A DNA stretch of 64,000 nucleotides from Oxytricha trifallax. Its lineage: Eukaryota > Ciliophora > Spirotrichea > Sporadotrichida > Oxytrichidae. The notes under the pieces were generated by a model. The model was not told the origin of the DNA and made no database searches. It saw only the letters and a list, made by a program, of their open reading frames with translations. The stretch lies in assembly GCA_000711775.1 (NCBI GenBank), contig ARYC01000361.1, forward strand, positions 1 through 64,000, in the 5' to 3' direction. Both the position numbers and the translations under genes were made by a program. Of this stretch, positions 24,901 through 32,925 are shown in pieces; position 1 is the first letter of the stretch; each line of letters begins with the position of its first letter.

Positions 24901-25712
24901 GAATACTGTTCTTACCTAAGAAGTCATTAGATACAATAAGCTCCTCTCTATGATGGCTGAGATGCTACTAAATGTTTAGAAAGCAGTTAAGGGAGAAGTA
25001 GTCATGAGTGAAGATCTTGAGAAAATGGCAACATCATTATTTGACAATCAAGTACCAAAGAAATGGGCTGATGTAGGTTTCTTGTCACTCAAGCCTCTTG
25101 CCTCTTGGACTCAAGACTTAAATGATAGAGTCACATTCCTAAGAAAATGGATTGATGGCGGAACTCCAGCTGTGTTCTGGATTTCAGGATTCTTCTTCCC
25201 ATAAGCCTTTTTCACTGGTATTTTACAAAATTATGCTAGAAAGCATGTAATTGCTATTGATGAACTTGACTTTGAAGCCAAGATTTATGATGAAATCACT
25301 CCATAAGAAGTGTCAGAGAAACCAGAGGACGGCTGTTTTATTTATGGTAATTTTAACTTAAAATTTACTAATTTATTTAGGTATGTATCTCGAAGGTGCA
25401 AGATGGAATTCCACAACTCATTTACTAGATGATTCCAAACCAAAGTAACTCTACACTGAAATTCCTATGTGCTGGTTCTTACCTAAGAAGAATAGAAAGA
25501 AGCCAGAAACCGTAAGTCACACTTTTATATATTAACTTTTCTCTTAGGGCATTTACAATTGTCCAGTATATAAAGTGCTTTCAAGAGCAGGTACTCTCTC
25601 AACAACTGGTCACTCAACCAATTTCGTCATGATGATGGAATTGCCAAGCAAGGATGAAGAAGACAAATGGATTTGTGCAGGTGTTGCTGCATTTTTAGCC
25701 TTAAGATATTGA
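9942..25712 (+). CDS. axonemal (inner-arm, single-headed type) dynein heavy chain
   Basis: Removing 32 IESs and introns 10124-10176, 10293-10327, 10412-10511, 25347-25380 and 25512-25547 leaves 12,399 nt, exactly 4,133 codons (4,132 aa), the usual size of axonemal dynein heavy chains. The N-terminal tail runs to about 15,000. AAA1 follows with [14 protein letters not shown] and [11 protein letters not shown]2 has GPTGGGKT (16200); AAA3 has GPTGTGKT (17280); AAA4 has the degenerate GVGGSGRQ (18910). The coiled-coil stalk with microtubule-binding tip lies at about 20,050-21,250, then AAA5/6. The C-terminus ends with [13 protein letters not shown], typical of the DNAH1/3/7/12 group, so an inner-arm heavy chain is likely. 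It powers ciliary beating by ATP-driven sliding of outer doublet microtubules. All MDSs are in linear order. Confidence 0.95.
9980..10094. other. IES, 115 bp
   Basis: Pointer tgctaa (9980-9985, 10095-10100). Joins KKSVIGNGA to KDQSAGKGG in the dynein N-terminus. The region is poorly conserved, but the overall length then closes in frame. Confidence 0.65.
10963..11005. other. IES, 43 bp
   Basis: Pointer tattgaa (10963-10969, 11006-11012). Joins HQIPEIDN to [10 protein letters not shown] in the dynein tail; contains a TGA in the unspliced frame. Confidence 0.9.
12206..12261. other. IES, 56 bp
   Basis: Pointer aaattga (12206-12212, 12262-12268). Joins DPDQPPEI to DFLRKDVLF in dynein. Confidence 0.9.
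12847..12895. other. IES, 49 bp
   Basis: Pointer tgaa (12847-12850, 12896-12899). Joins FQQYQDMN to [10 protein letters not shown] in dynein. An intron-like GTAAGT..TAG lies inside and beyond it but does not restore the frame. Confidence 0.85.
13877..13919. other. IES, 43 bp
   Basis: Pointer aagg (13877-13880, 13920-13923). Joins ACTREG to [12 protein letters not shown] in the dynein linker. Confidence 0.9.
14134..14202. other. IES, 69 bp
   Basis: Pointer taagaatg (14134-14141, 14203-14210). Joins NMADLEFKN to [11 protein letters not shown] in dynein. Confidence 0.92.
14348..14690. other. IES, 343 bp
   Basis: Pointer ttaaagtt (14348-14355, 14691-14698). Joins SVRHVLK to [14 protein letters not shown] in dynein. 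Very AT-rich, no coding or element-like content seen. Confidence 0.92.
14972..15022. other. IES, 51 bp
   Basis: Pointer aaactt (14972-14977, 15023-15028). Joins AKDVVEN to [12 protein letters not shown] just before dynein AAA1. Confidence 0.9.
15233..15266. other. IES, 34 bp
   Basis: Pointer tattaaatt (15233-15241, 15267-15275). It sits a few codons before the AAA1 P-loop, joining MGALIKSIK to [11 protein letters not shown]. The product carries a few extra residues (IKSI) relative to typical dyneins. Confidence 0.85.
15479..15529. other. IES, 51 bp
   Basis: Pointer ata (15479-15481, 15530-15532). Joins the AAA1 Walker B segment FDEFNRIN to [10 protein letters not shown], the invariant dynein order. 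Confidence 0.9.
16395..16442. other. IES, 48 bp
   Basis: Pointer tgat (16395-16398, 16443-16446). Joins GVLAKMVSD to CARDQSPDRHW in AAA2. Confidence 0.88.
17546..17864. other. IES, 319 bp
   Basis: Pointer aat (17546-17548, 17865-17867). Joins PPIELLRQ to WMDHQGWYDRK in AAA3. AT-rich, nothing recognisable inside. Confidence 0.9.
17998..18026. other. IES, 29 bp
   Basis: Pointer aagac (17998-18002, 18027-18031). Joins ITKRLER to HFNILTYTN in dynein; among the shortest IESs here. Confidence 0.9.
18178..18229. other. IES, 52 bp
   Basis: Pointer aat (18178-18180, 18230-18232). Joins EATQRVYN to [15 protein letters not shown] in dynein. Confidence 0.88.
18503..18581. other. IES, 79 bp
   Basis: Pointer gataga (18503-18508, 18582-18587). 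Joins DQVYITDR to LIFGDYLNG in dynein. Confidence 0.9.
18726..18765. other. IES, 40 bp
   Basis: Pointer ttgatta (18726-18732, 18766-18772). Joins KNPMKLI to [14 protein letters not shown] in dynein. Confidence 0.92.
18840..18900. other. IES, 61 bp
   Basis: Pointer tctt (18840-18843, 18901-18904). Joins LRQPQGNAL to [11 protein letters not shown], directly at the AAA4 P-loop. Confidence 0.92.
19090..19148. other. IES, 59 bp
   Basis: Pointer tactta (19090-19095, 19149-19154). Joins TVFLFCDT to [12 protein letters not shown] in AAA4. Confidence 0.9.
19357..19397. other. IES, 41 bp
   Basis: Pointer gca (19357-19359, 19398-19400). Joins QNIHVVLA to [11 protein letters not shown] in dynein. Confidence 0.9.
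19617..19920. other. IES, 304 bp
   Basis: Pointer catc (19617-19620, 19921-19924). Joins VACFTSIH to [17 protein letters not shown] in dynein. AT-rich, no internal feature seen. Confidence 0.88.
19974..20027. other. IES, 54 bp
   Basis: Pointer aaatt (19974-19978, 20028-20032). Joins FLDQLRRRN to [11 protein letters not shown], the invariant motif before the stalk; the MDS to its left is only about 54 bp. Confidence 0.92.
20420..20477. other. IES, 58 bp
   Basis: Pointer ttaatg (20420-20425, 20478-20483). Joins KKVKEIN to [12 protein letters not shown] in the dynein stalk. Confidence 0.9.
20690..20750. other. IES, 61 bp
   Basis: Pointer gataa (20690-20694, 20751-20755). Joins LQSLIDFDK to [11 protein letters not shown] in dynein. 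Confidence 0.9.
20924..20966. other. IES, 43 bp
   Basis: Pointer agct (20924-20927, 20967-20970). Joins LKIVNPKRA to IAEEMGQKLS in the returning stalk helix. Confidence 0.88.
21987..22052. other. IES, 66 bp
   Basis: Pointer aatt (21987-21990, 22053-22056). Joins LRDIEDRI to [16 protein letters not shown] in dynein. Confidence 0.88.
22189..22265. other. IES, 77 bp
   Basis: Pointer aata (22189-22192, 22266-22269). Joins LKESEIIVN to [12 protein letters not shown] in dynein. The AT-rich border offers alternative alignments of one or two bases. Confidence 0.8.
22436..22508. other. IES, 73 bp
   Basis: Pointer atca (22436-22439, 22509-22512). Joins AVQNSSPS to [15 protein letters not shown] in dynein. 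Confidence 0.88.
22631..22713. other. IES, 83 bp
   Basis: Pointer ttaagat (22631-22637, 22714-22720). Joins FSFLLTVK to [10 protein letters not shown] in dynein. Confidence 0.92.
22793..22828. other. IES, 36 bp
   Basis: Pointer tattattcc (22793-22801, 22829-22837). Joins GPSGSIDII to [12 protein letters not shown] in dynein. Confidence 0.92.
23021..23107. other. IES, 87 bp
   Basis: Pointer taagctta (23021-23028, 23108-23115). Joins PGDWNTKL to [15 protein letters not shown] in dynein. Confidence 0.92.
23277..23327. other. IES, 51 bp
   Basis: Pointer atttt (23277-23281, 23328-23332). Joins TVVTPLI to [13 protein letters not shown] in dynein. Confidence 0.92.
23594..24132. other. IES, 539 bp, carrying a SINE-like sequence
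   Basis: Minimal pointer ta (23594-23595, 24133-24134). Joins DFRMWLT to [14 protein letters not shown], the conserved dynein order. Largest IES of the gene. Unlike the others it contains a GC-richer, non-AT-rich core (23690-24000), described separately. Confidence 0.88.
23692..24033 (+). mobile_element. candidate tRNA-derived SINE inside an IES
   Basis: Within the 539-bp dynein IES, base composition rises abruptly and falls again. Near the 5' end, ggttcgaaacc (23739-23749) matches the RNA polymerase III B-box, with a weak A-box-like tggtcgactcacc about 35 bp upstream. The core is followed by a short tandem tail of aact/taac units at about 24014-24033, the usual 3' end of tRNA-type SINEs. 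No complete tRNA cloverleaf, ORF or target duplication could be found. Alternatives are a non-coding RNA gene or a fragment of an unrelated element. Confidence 0.45.
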
Positions 25713-25874
25713 TAGAACATAAGTTCATCGGATATATAAATACCCCTAGAATTATACTATAAATTTAAGTGCATGCAAACATATTATTTTAAGATTTTCA
25801 ATGTTATAAGTGCCTTGTTTAGTCACAATGATTTAAATTGAAAAAGTTGAATCAGAAAATAATCAATTTTAAAT

Positions 25875-28370
25875 ATGGATAGTGCAAGAGGAGATCAACC
25901 TTAGAAAGACTATAAATTTCTCTCTGAAATCGTTGCAAACGAAAAAGAGCTTGACATTAGAGCTTACACCCTTAAAATTAAAGAAGAGTTAAACAGACTC
26001 GAGGAGGAATGCATTACTGATTTTCTCACAATTAACAAGGAGGTTGGTACACTCTATCATGAACTAAACAAATCAACAAACATCCTGAATAAGATTGAAA
26101 ATGTTGTTGATTCATTTCAGGTAGAACTTGGAGAAATATCTAACTAGGTTTCTATGCTGCAAGAAAAGTCTCAAAGCTATAATATTTCTCTAAAGAACAG
26201 AAAAGCCCTTGAAAAAACCATTCACTCTTATCTCTCTAGTTTCTTGGTCCCTTAAGATTTAATTGAAACTTTGTGCAACTCTGAAATTGATCACTAAGAT
26301 TACTTGGATAAGGTCAGCCATTTAAATCAAATTTTAGCGCATTCTAAGAGTACTGAAATTACTGACAGTAAAGCATTACAAGAAATTAGGCCAGAGTTGG
26401 ATAAACTTCGCATGAAAGTTTGTGCAAGAGCGAGAAGTTTCTTGATGGTAAAAATGAATAATCTAAAAAAGCCAAAAACTAACTTTTAAATCTTGCAGGA
26501 AAGTGTGCTGCTTAAGTTTAAGCCATTAATTATATTTCTGAAAGAGAATTCATAAGAGACCTATGTCGAGCTTACTAATTATTATGCAGAAATCATGGAC
26601 AAAGTTTACCATGGCTTACTTAAAACATATGTAAAAGAGACTTAAAAGTTAGTATGGGACAGAATTTCAAAGAATGATTTAATTGTGATTGATGAATCTC
26701 AAAAATTAAAGAGTGGAACTTCAAATACCCTTAACTCTACAATAGATATGGGAAACTAAAATACCTAAACTTTTCAACAAAGATTTAACACAGATGGAGC
26801 TTAAAATAATATGAATTCAAGCATGATGAGTAGCAGATCTTAATAATTGACTTAAAGTTATGTACCGACATCAGTATTTGATATAGAAGACAGACTATAA
26901 ATTATAGAAAGAATTGATTCCAGTCCACTAGTAACTCATATTTCTCAATAAAAATTGAGGAAATATGTTACTGAAGAAATTTTCAGATCTTAAAATAGAA
27001 TTCTCATTGAAGCAATAAGCAAGGAATTTGTTTTTATTCTTGAATTTTTCGATCTTAAAGTCGGCTAGTGTTCTTATATTTTCAATCAAATTTTCTCTAA
27101 AATAGTCAATTATTACCTTGATTTTTCGTTTTTTTTAAACTAATAACTAATATAATTTTTTTACTTTAAAAAATAGCATATATATCATTAATATGATTGG
27201 ACTAAAAGCTATGCTTCCCAAAACCTCCACGATATTTACGCAGTACTTCTTATGATAATGATAAATGAAGAAAATAAGAAACTTATGTTACGCAATAAAA
27301 TCCCAGTCCTCGATTACTACTTCGATAAAGTCAATCAATTGTTCTGGCCAAGATTTACCCACATTTTTGAGACTTACAGTGAAAATATCAAGAAAGTTAA
27401 TGTTAAGCAATTTAAGCTATACGGATAGCCTAATGCTCATTTGAGCACTATGAGATATATAGAATTTGTTAGTGGGCTCTACAGAATTGCTAATATTGCA
27501 AGCAATCAATAGGATATGCTTGTCCTTAGACTTACTTAGATTATTGCAATACAATTTATACACTATTTCAATTGAAGTTTTCAAATATGATATATCTAAC
27601 ATCCAACAAAATTGTAACTCAAAAATAAAAGCTTAATGTTTGATTTATGTATGAAAATGGCTCATGAGCATTTCGAAGGGGAGAAAGAGCAAAAGATTTA
27701 TTTAATCAATAACTTTGACTTTATGTATTAGAACATAAAAAACCTAAATTTGGAAAAAGGAATTCAAGATGTAATCTCCATTGAAAAAGAGCTTAATAAT
27801 TACCTTGAAAGACTGATTAAGATTTAACATATTTTATGATTTGTTTTGAAATTTAAAGCGAAAATTTGCTGTTTTTAATTGATAAAGATTATTCTGAAAG
27901 AGAACTATCCTGGTCTTGAGGATGTTGTAGGCTAATATTGCATGTCAGGAGACTCTTCATCTGAATCAGATTCACAAGACGACACTCAAATGAAGTCAGC
28001 AGTCAAGAAGATTGATTATTCCACACTTAATACCAGACTTCTTGAGAATATTGCTCATGACTTTAATTAAAATTATAGAGCTAAAACTGAACTCATAGCT
28101 AAGGAGATTAAGTAAAGCATCTAGATTCAATCAACCATGCATTAAATAAATAATTATGAATGAGATTTTGGGGATAAATAACTCTTAAGTATTATTATTT
28201 AAAATACGATGCAGCAACTGTTCTAGAGATTTATGAGAGTGCTCATGCTTAGATATTCATCTTTCGTTGAATTGGTTAAAACAGCACATCCAGGATTCTA
28301 TAAAGAGATGCCCAGCGCACATTTGATACTCTTAGACTTAAAGAATTCAGCTGCAAACATGGAGTTATGA
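25875..28370 (+). CDS. VPS52: VPS52, GARP/EARP tethering complex subunit
   Basis: With four IESs removed the CDS is exactly 742 codons (741 aa; animal VPS52 is about 720). Conserved stretches in order: an N-terminal coiled coil (YKFLSEIVANEKELDIRAYTLK through LQEKSQSYNISLKNRKAL), then SSFLVPQDLIETLCNSEID, the diagnostic RPELDKLRMKVCARARSFLMVKMNNLKKPKTNFQI, YVELTNYYAEIMDKVYHGLL and the C-terminal QKIYLINNFDFM. VPS52 is a core subunit of the GARP and EARP complexes, which tether endosome-derived vesicles at the trans-Golgi and recycling endosomes. A Q/N/S-rich insertion interrupts the middle (SNTLNSTIDMGNQNTQTF region). Confidence 0.92.
27119..27193. other. IES, 75 bp
   Basis: Pointer tgatt (27119-27123, 27194-27198). 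Joins KIVNYYLD to WTKSYASQNLHD in VPS52. Confidence 0.88.
27553..27609. other. IES, 57 bp
   Basis: Pointer aatt (27553-27556, 27610-27613). Joins LTQIIAIQ to LQLKNKSLMFDLC in VPS52; chosen among short repeats because it alone keeps the phase. Confidence 0.8.
27819..27884. other. IES, 66 bp
   Basis: Pointer aagatt (27819-27824, 27885-27890). Joins YLERLIKI to ILKENYPGLEDVV in VPS52. Confidence 0.88.
28137..28208. other. IES, 72 bp
   Basis: Pointer atgca (28137-28141, 28209-28213). Joins IQIQSTM to QQLFQRFMRVLM near the VPS52 C-terminus. Confidence 0.88.
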
Positions 28371-28483
28371 TCAAAGAAAAATTCATTGAGTGAGTTTAAT
28401 GGATTGTGATTTAGTTAATAATTTCTTGATAATACTATAATAAAAATTAAATATTCTTAAAATAATTAACTCTTGAGATAAAA

Positions 28484-29627
28484 ATGCTCGTTCATAAACT
28501 CTTGGTTGATCTAGCTCCTCCCTTTGTCACAGCGAAGAGTTGGTCTATCATGGATGGCAGAACGGGGGAGATACTCTTTGGAAAGTGTGAGAACGATCGC
28601 AGAGAAATAGCATCACTTACTAAAATCATGACTGCCTTCGTAGTCGTACAAATCATCAGAAAAATCAAGCTTAATTCTAAGAAGACTATGTTACAAGTTT
28701 CTAAAAATGCAGCTACTATCGGGGGAACATCAGCCAAACTGAAATCTGGGGATGTACTTTCGGTCTGGGATTTACTGCATGGGCTTATGCTCCCTAGTGG
28801 TAATGACGCTGCTATATGCTTATCAGAGCACTTTGGATAGTACTTGTTCGAAGTTGCCACTAGGTACAAGAACAATAAACAGCAATAACAGCAAAATAAT
28901 AACAATAATAATCAGTAACCAACCAACGCAAACCCAACAAATAATGCTCAAGTTAATAACGACTAGAATTATTAAAATGTTAATTCTTTAATATATCAAG
29001 ATTAACATAGATTTACATTAAAATTGACTTAATTTTAATTGTGTAAATGCCAATCAAGATAACTAAAGAAGAATGGCATCAGACTAGCCAATAAAATATT
29101 TCGTTTAAGAAATGAACCGTTATGCCCGTGCATTAGGTCTTGAGTCTACAAACTATGCAAATCCCCACGGACTCTCTCATAAAAATAACAAATCTACTGC
29201 TTATGATATCGGTAAATTAGCTTGCATCGCCATGCAAGATCCAATAATGAGAGAAATTGTGAACAAGTAAACCTACGAGTGCAAGGGCAGAGATATCTAT
29301 GACGAAGAGAGAGATTTCGAATGGACTAATACTAATAAGTTATTAGGGAAGGGTTTTAATGGTCTGAAGACCGGAGTAACTCCAGCTGCTGGGCCATGCC
29401 TGGCTGCAAGCTTTGAAAAAGACAGCTTGCACTTAGTTGTCGTTGTCATGAACACTAAAACTATGGATAATAGATGGGTTGAAGTACCGAAGTTAACATT
29501 ATGGGCAATTAATAGACTTAATAAACTATGTGAATATTTTGCTGAAAACTAGCTGCCAAATGGCACTCTCAAATAAAATGGGGAAGAGGAGTAAAATAAT
29601 AAAAACTAAAAGAAACCTTAATAGTGA
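28484..29627 (+). CDS. D-alanyl-D-alanine carboxypeptidase (peptidase S11, PBP5-like)
   Basis: After removal of one IES the product is 361 aa. All three active-site motifs of serine penicillin-binding proteins are present: SLTK (SxxK, nucleophile Ser, in REIASLTKIMTAF), SGN (SxN, in GLMLPSGNDAAICLSEHFG) and KTG (in GLKTGVTPAAGPCLAASF). In bacteria such enzymes trim the terminal D-Ala of peptidoglycan. A ciliate has no peptidoglycan, so attack on ingested bacteria or another peptide substrate is inferred. No signal peptide is evident after the chosen ATG, and about 35 Q/N residues are inserted between SGN and the next conserved block. Codon use and the IES show that it is fully domesticated. 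Confidence 0.9.
28995..29052. other. IES, 58 bp
   Basis: Pointer atcaagat (28995-29002, 29053-29060). It sits in the Q/N-rich insertion of the S11 peptidase, joining NSLIYQD to NQRRMASDQPIKYF. Confidence 0.88.
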
Positions 29628-29931
29628 AGTTCGTTGTTTCAACTCAGTTTAGTAAAATATATGAACATATAAAATTTTCTTACTATAATAATCTAATTAA
29701 TTTGTTAGTTGTAAAAATATTTAAATAATACCTTAATCCTTGATACAAATTCTTTTAACAAGTTAAATTGATTTTATTCTATTGATTTTGAAATTGCTTG
29801 AATTTCTTCTCTAAATTAAATTATGTAAGTAACACTTTAATAAGCTTGTGACTTAATTGACTATTTTATTCATTAGAGTATAATTAGCACATAATTATAT
29901 CAATCTTAAAGTCAAAAAACTTTAATTATTA
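29628..29931. other. intergenic, nothing recognised
   Basis: AT-rich spacer of 304 bp between the peptidase stop and the next start codon. No ORF, repeat or RNA gene seen. Confidence 0.5.
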
Positions 29932-32028
29932 ATGGGAGCTGTAATAAGTGTACTTGATTCCTGTGGTTCTACCACTATGAACACACCTTCAGACTATATT
30001 GAATACGAATTAGCCAGAGAGAATCGTGTTTTAACTGTTCAGAAAAAGAAAAGAATCGATATCATGGGTACTGCTATGCATTATGCAGTTGAAAAAAAGT
30101 CAATTTTGCATTTACTCTTTTTCATATCTCTAACCTAAACATTTTAATGTGAGTTGATGATGTCAAGCAAATATTGGGTATGCGAGATCATAATAGTGAC
30201 AATGAAGAAAATGCTCATGACGACGAAGATTACTAAAATATGAGCACTTTAAAGAGAAAATATATCAGAAGAAAGGACTCTGATTAATCAATGAATAGTC
30301 AATATCTCAAAAGAGGCGAAGATTTATATCAGGTAAGTTTAAGTTCTTTCTTAAAATAAAAAAGTCTACGTGAAAATTAGAAACTGAGAAGAAGTTATAG
30401 ATTTATTTCGAAATAAATTTCCGCATTTAATATCTGTTCTCTTAAAATATGAAACTATTTTCACTATGCTTTAAAAATGAAAATTTTTCCAAAATCTTGA
30501 ACCAATATGTATTAAACTAAAATGATTATAGGATTACTTGGATCGTAAGAGGAAGGAGTAAATGCTTAGAAAAAAGAAATAAGTTGGCATGAAAAATACC
30601 AAGTTAAGAGCAAGAAAATTAGATGCCTCAAAAGACTATGGAAACACTTCTAGCACTAGTATTTCAAAAATGATTAATCCTGCAGCTGCAGGAGGTCTGC
30701 TGGGTGCTAGAAAGTTTGGCATGGGTCTTGGTGCCAATATCAATAAGTAAAATCCAAAAGCTTATCAATACGGCAAAACAAATAAGCTTTTGCTGGAAGA
30801 ATCAACATCAGATGTAGGTTACGATGATAACATGTCTGAAGGAGGAATTATTCGCATAGGTGGTTAAAGTGAGTACAGCTAGGATCAATCATTTTTATCA
30901 ATTCGCTAATATGAATCTTCAGACGGCGGAGACTCCCAAATATATAGAAATGATTCTGACTCTTCTATGGCTATGACAGATATCAAGCGTAATCAGTCTA
31001 ACTGGGATGGTCAATCGGACTACTCAGATGGAAATATTATAGTTATTGGAGATGCGAACAGCTCTTTCTAGAGCAGTGCAATGTCAGAAACCACTATTCG
31101 ATAAATGGGTGGCTCTCAACATAGAAAAAATCGCCCTGGAGGATTGAAATCTAGACTCGGAGCTAGATCTAGAGTTCAAAGCAGCTATGGTGGAAACTCA
31201 TCTCACATTATAGTCGATGATGCAAGTCAAGGCTATGGTTTAGATTCTGAAATAGATGCTCAAGAAATGATTAACCAAATGGGAGACCCAAATCCTGTTT
31301 ATATAGAAGATAATAGTGATATCATTGATGAGGATGATGAAGGAAACTATTCATTCGATAATCTAAGAAGAAAGTAAACAGTAAACACTAAGAAAAATAA
31401 AAGTCTAGATGACTTTGATGGAGAGCAATAAGAGGATCCAGTTAATCAGCAAGACTTCCTAAAAGGTTTAATGACTGAGCTAACAGAGAAACCTCAAAGA
31501 GCCTCTTTCAAAGCGAGACCACCTCAACTTTAGGAAGTTGATGATCATGAATATCAACAAAAAGTCAAGACTCCAATCAACCCACTTTTAATAAAACTAG
31601 ATTCAAATAAATACATACCTAAAGGTCAAGAAATTTTCCATGAGTAAAGTGACGAAGAGGGTTCTGACAACGAATAAGAAAACAACTTTTAAAGAGGTTA
31701 AAGAAGATCAGTAAAAAGGAGAATAACCATAGATGTTTAAAACACAGACTCATCTCCAATTAATCATCAAGCTTTTGACTAATAATTCGATGAGAGACTT
31801 GAACAGCAACAATAAGATCAATAAAACGACTCTAACCTTGATAATCAAAGCTCATAGGGCTCTATAAAACTTAAGGGCAATAGCTTTGAAGATGGTCTGA
31901 ATAATATAAGCGGCTTTTCTGATGGAGAAATGAAAACATTTGGCCTTGACAGCAGGAACCTCTCATAAATAGATGATCCTTATGTCTCTAACTTGAGTGG
32001 AATCTCTGATGTTGAGGAAGTATAATGA
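29932..32028 (+). CDS. acidic low-complexity protein with N-myristoylation motif
   Basis: One IES and one 199-nt intron (30333-30531, GTAAGT..TATAG) removed, the CDS is exactly 611 codons. The N-terminus MGAVISVLDSCG fits the MGxxxS myristoylation consensus with a nearby Cys, suggesting membrane anchoring. A short basic segment RKRKEQMLRKKK follows, then a long Ser/Asp/Gln/Asn-rich, probably disordered region to the end. No enzymatic domain is recognised. The intron is long for this genome and may itself contain eliminated DNA. Confidence 0.7.
30087..30151. other. IES, 65 bp
   Basis: Pointer agttga (30087-30092, 30152-30157). Joins TAMHYAV to DDVKQILGMRD. Confidence 0.85.
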
Positions 32029-32925
32029 ACTCAAATATTTTCAATAGTAGATAAACACTCAAATAAATTATAGTAAACTATGTAATTAAGCAATCTTTAG
32101 TAAATATTTATGCATTCTAATTTATTTCTAAGCTTTTAGTTTTCCTATTCTTCTAAAATTAAAGAAAGAAAAATAATTTGATTTTCACAAATTGTAACAT
32201 TAAACCGAATTTTTTTAGTAAAAAAAGAAGACATTAATTACTCTTATTTTCAAGAATTCAAAGGTTAAAATTACCATGAATTTAACATGATTATTTAAAA
32301 GTACTTTAATCCCTCATTAATAACCTTTTAATTTAAAATAATTTCCCATTTTTTCAATATTTGTATTGCGATTTATTTAGCCTTTCATCTATGAATTTTA
32401 TATTCGAGCATTTTATTTAATTAATTTGATAGTTTTTTTAATAATTATTGCTGGCAATTTAGATTAGTTCATAATATTCTATTTCATGAAATATTATTAA
32501 TATCATCAGTTAAATTCAAAAATTTTATTGCTTATTTTTTTATTTATTGATATCTTAAACATTAAAAAATGAAAAAAATCTATTATCTCAATATTAATCC
32601 TTAGAATTTTAATAAAAATTATTTGATAAAATATATTAAGTCATTCATCATTATAGAATTTAATATACAATTAATGTAATTAGTCATATGCATATAAAAC
32701 ATAATAAATTTGGCTTTTTAAATCAAGTATGAATTGTAATAAGCAATTAATATTAAAAACTTAAGATATAAAAAGTTTAGGACTTTTAGCTAATAATCCT
32801 ATTCCTACAATAAATTTTGCTTTTTCCATATTCAATAAATATGCAATTGGTAATTTTAAATGCTTAAATTAATAAAACAGATGAATTTATAAGTATAATC
32901 TTTTAAAGCAAAGTTGAAATGCTTT
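32029..32925. other. intergenic, nothing recognised
   Basis: Nearly 900 bp of very AT-rich sequence between two converging genes. No ORF with coding-like composition, no inverted repeat and no conserved motif seen. Much of it may be eliminated spacer. Confidence 0.5.

Noticed and set aside
9942-25712. Scrambled MDS order in dynein
   Set aside because: All 33 segments are in linear order and the same orientation, and the product is complete.
32029-32925. A gene or element in the long AT-rich spacer
   Set aside because: No frame with the codon pattern of its neighbours, no inverted or direct repeats of note.
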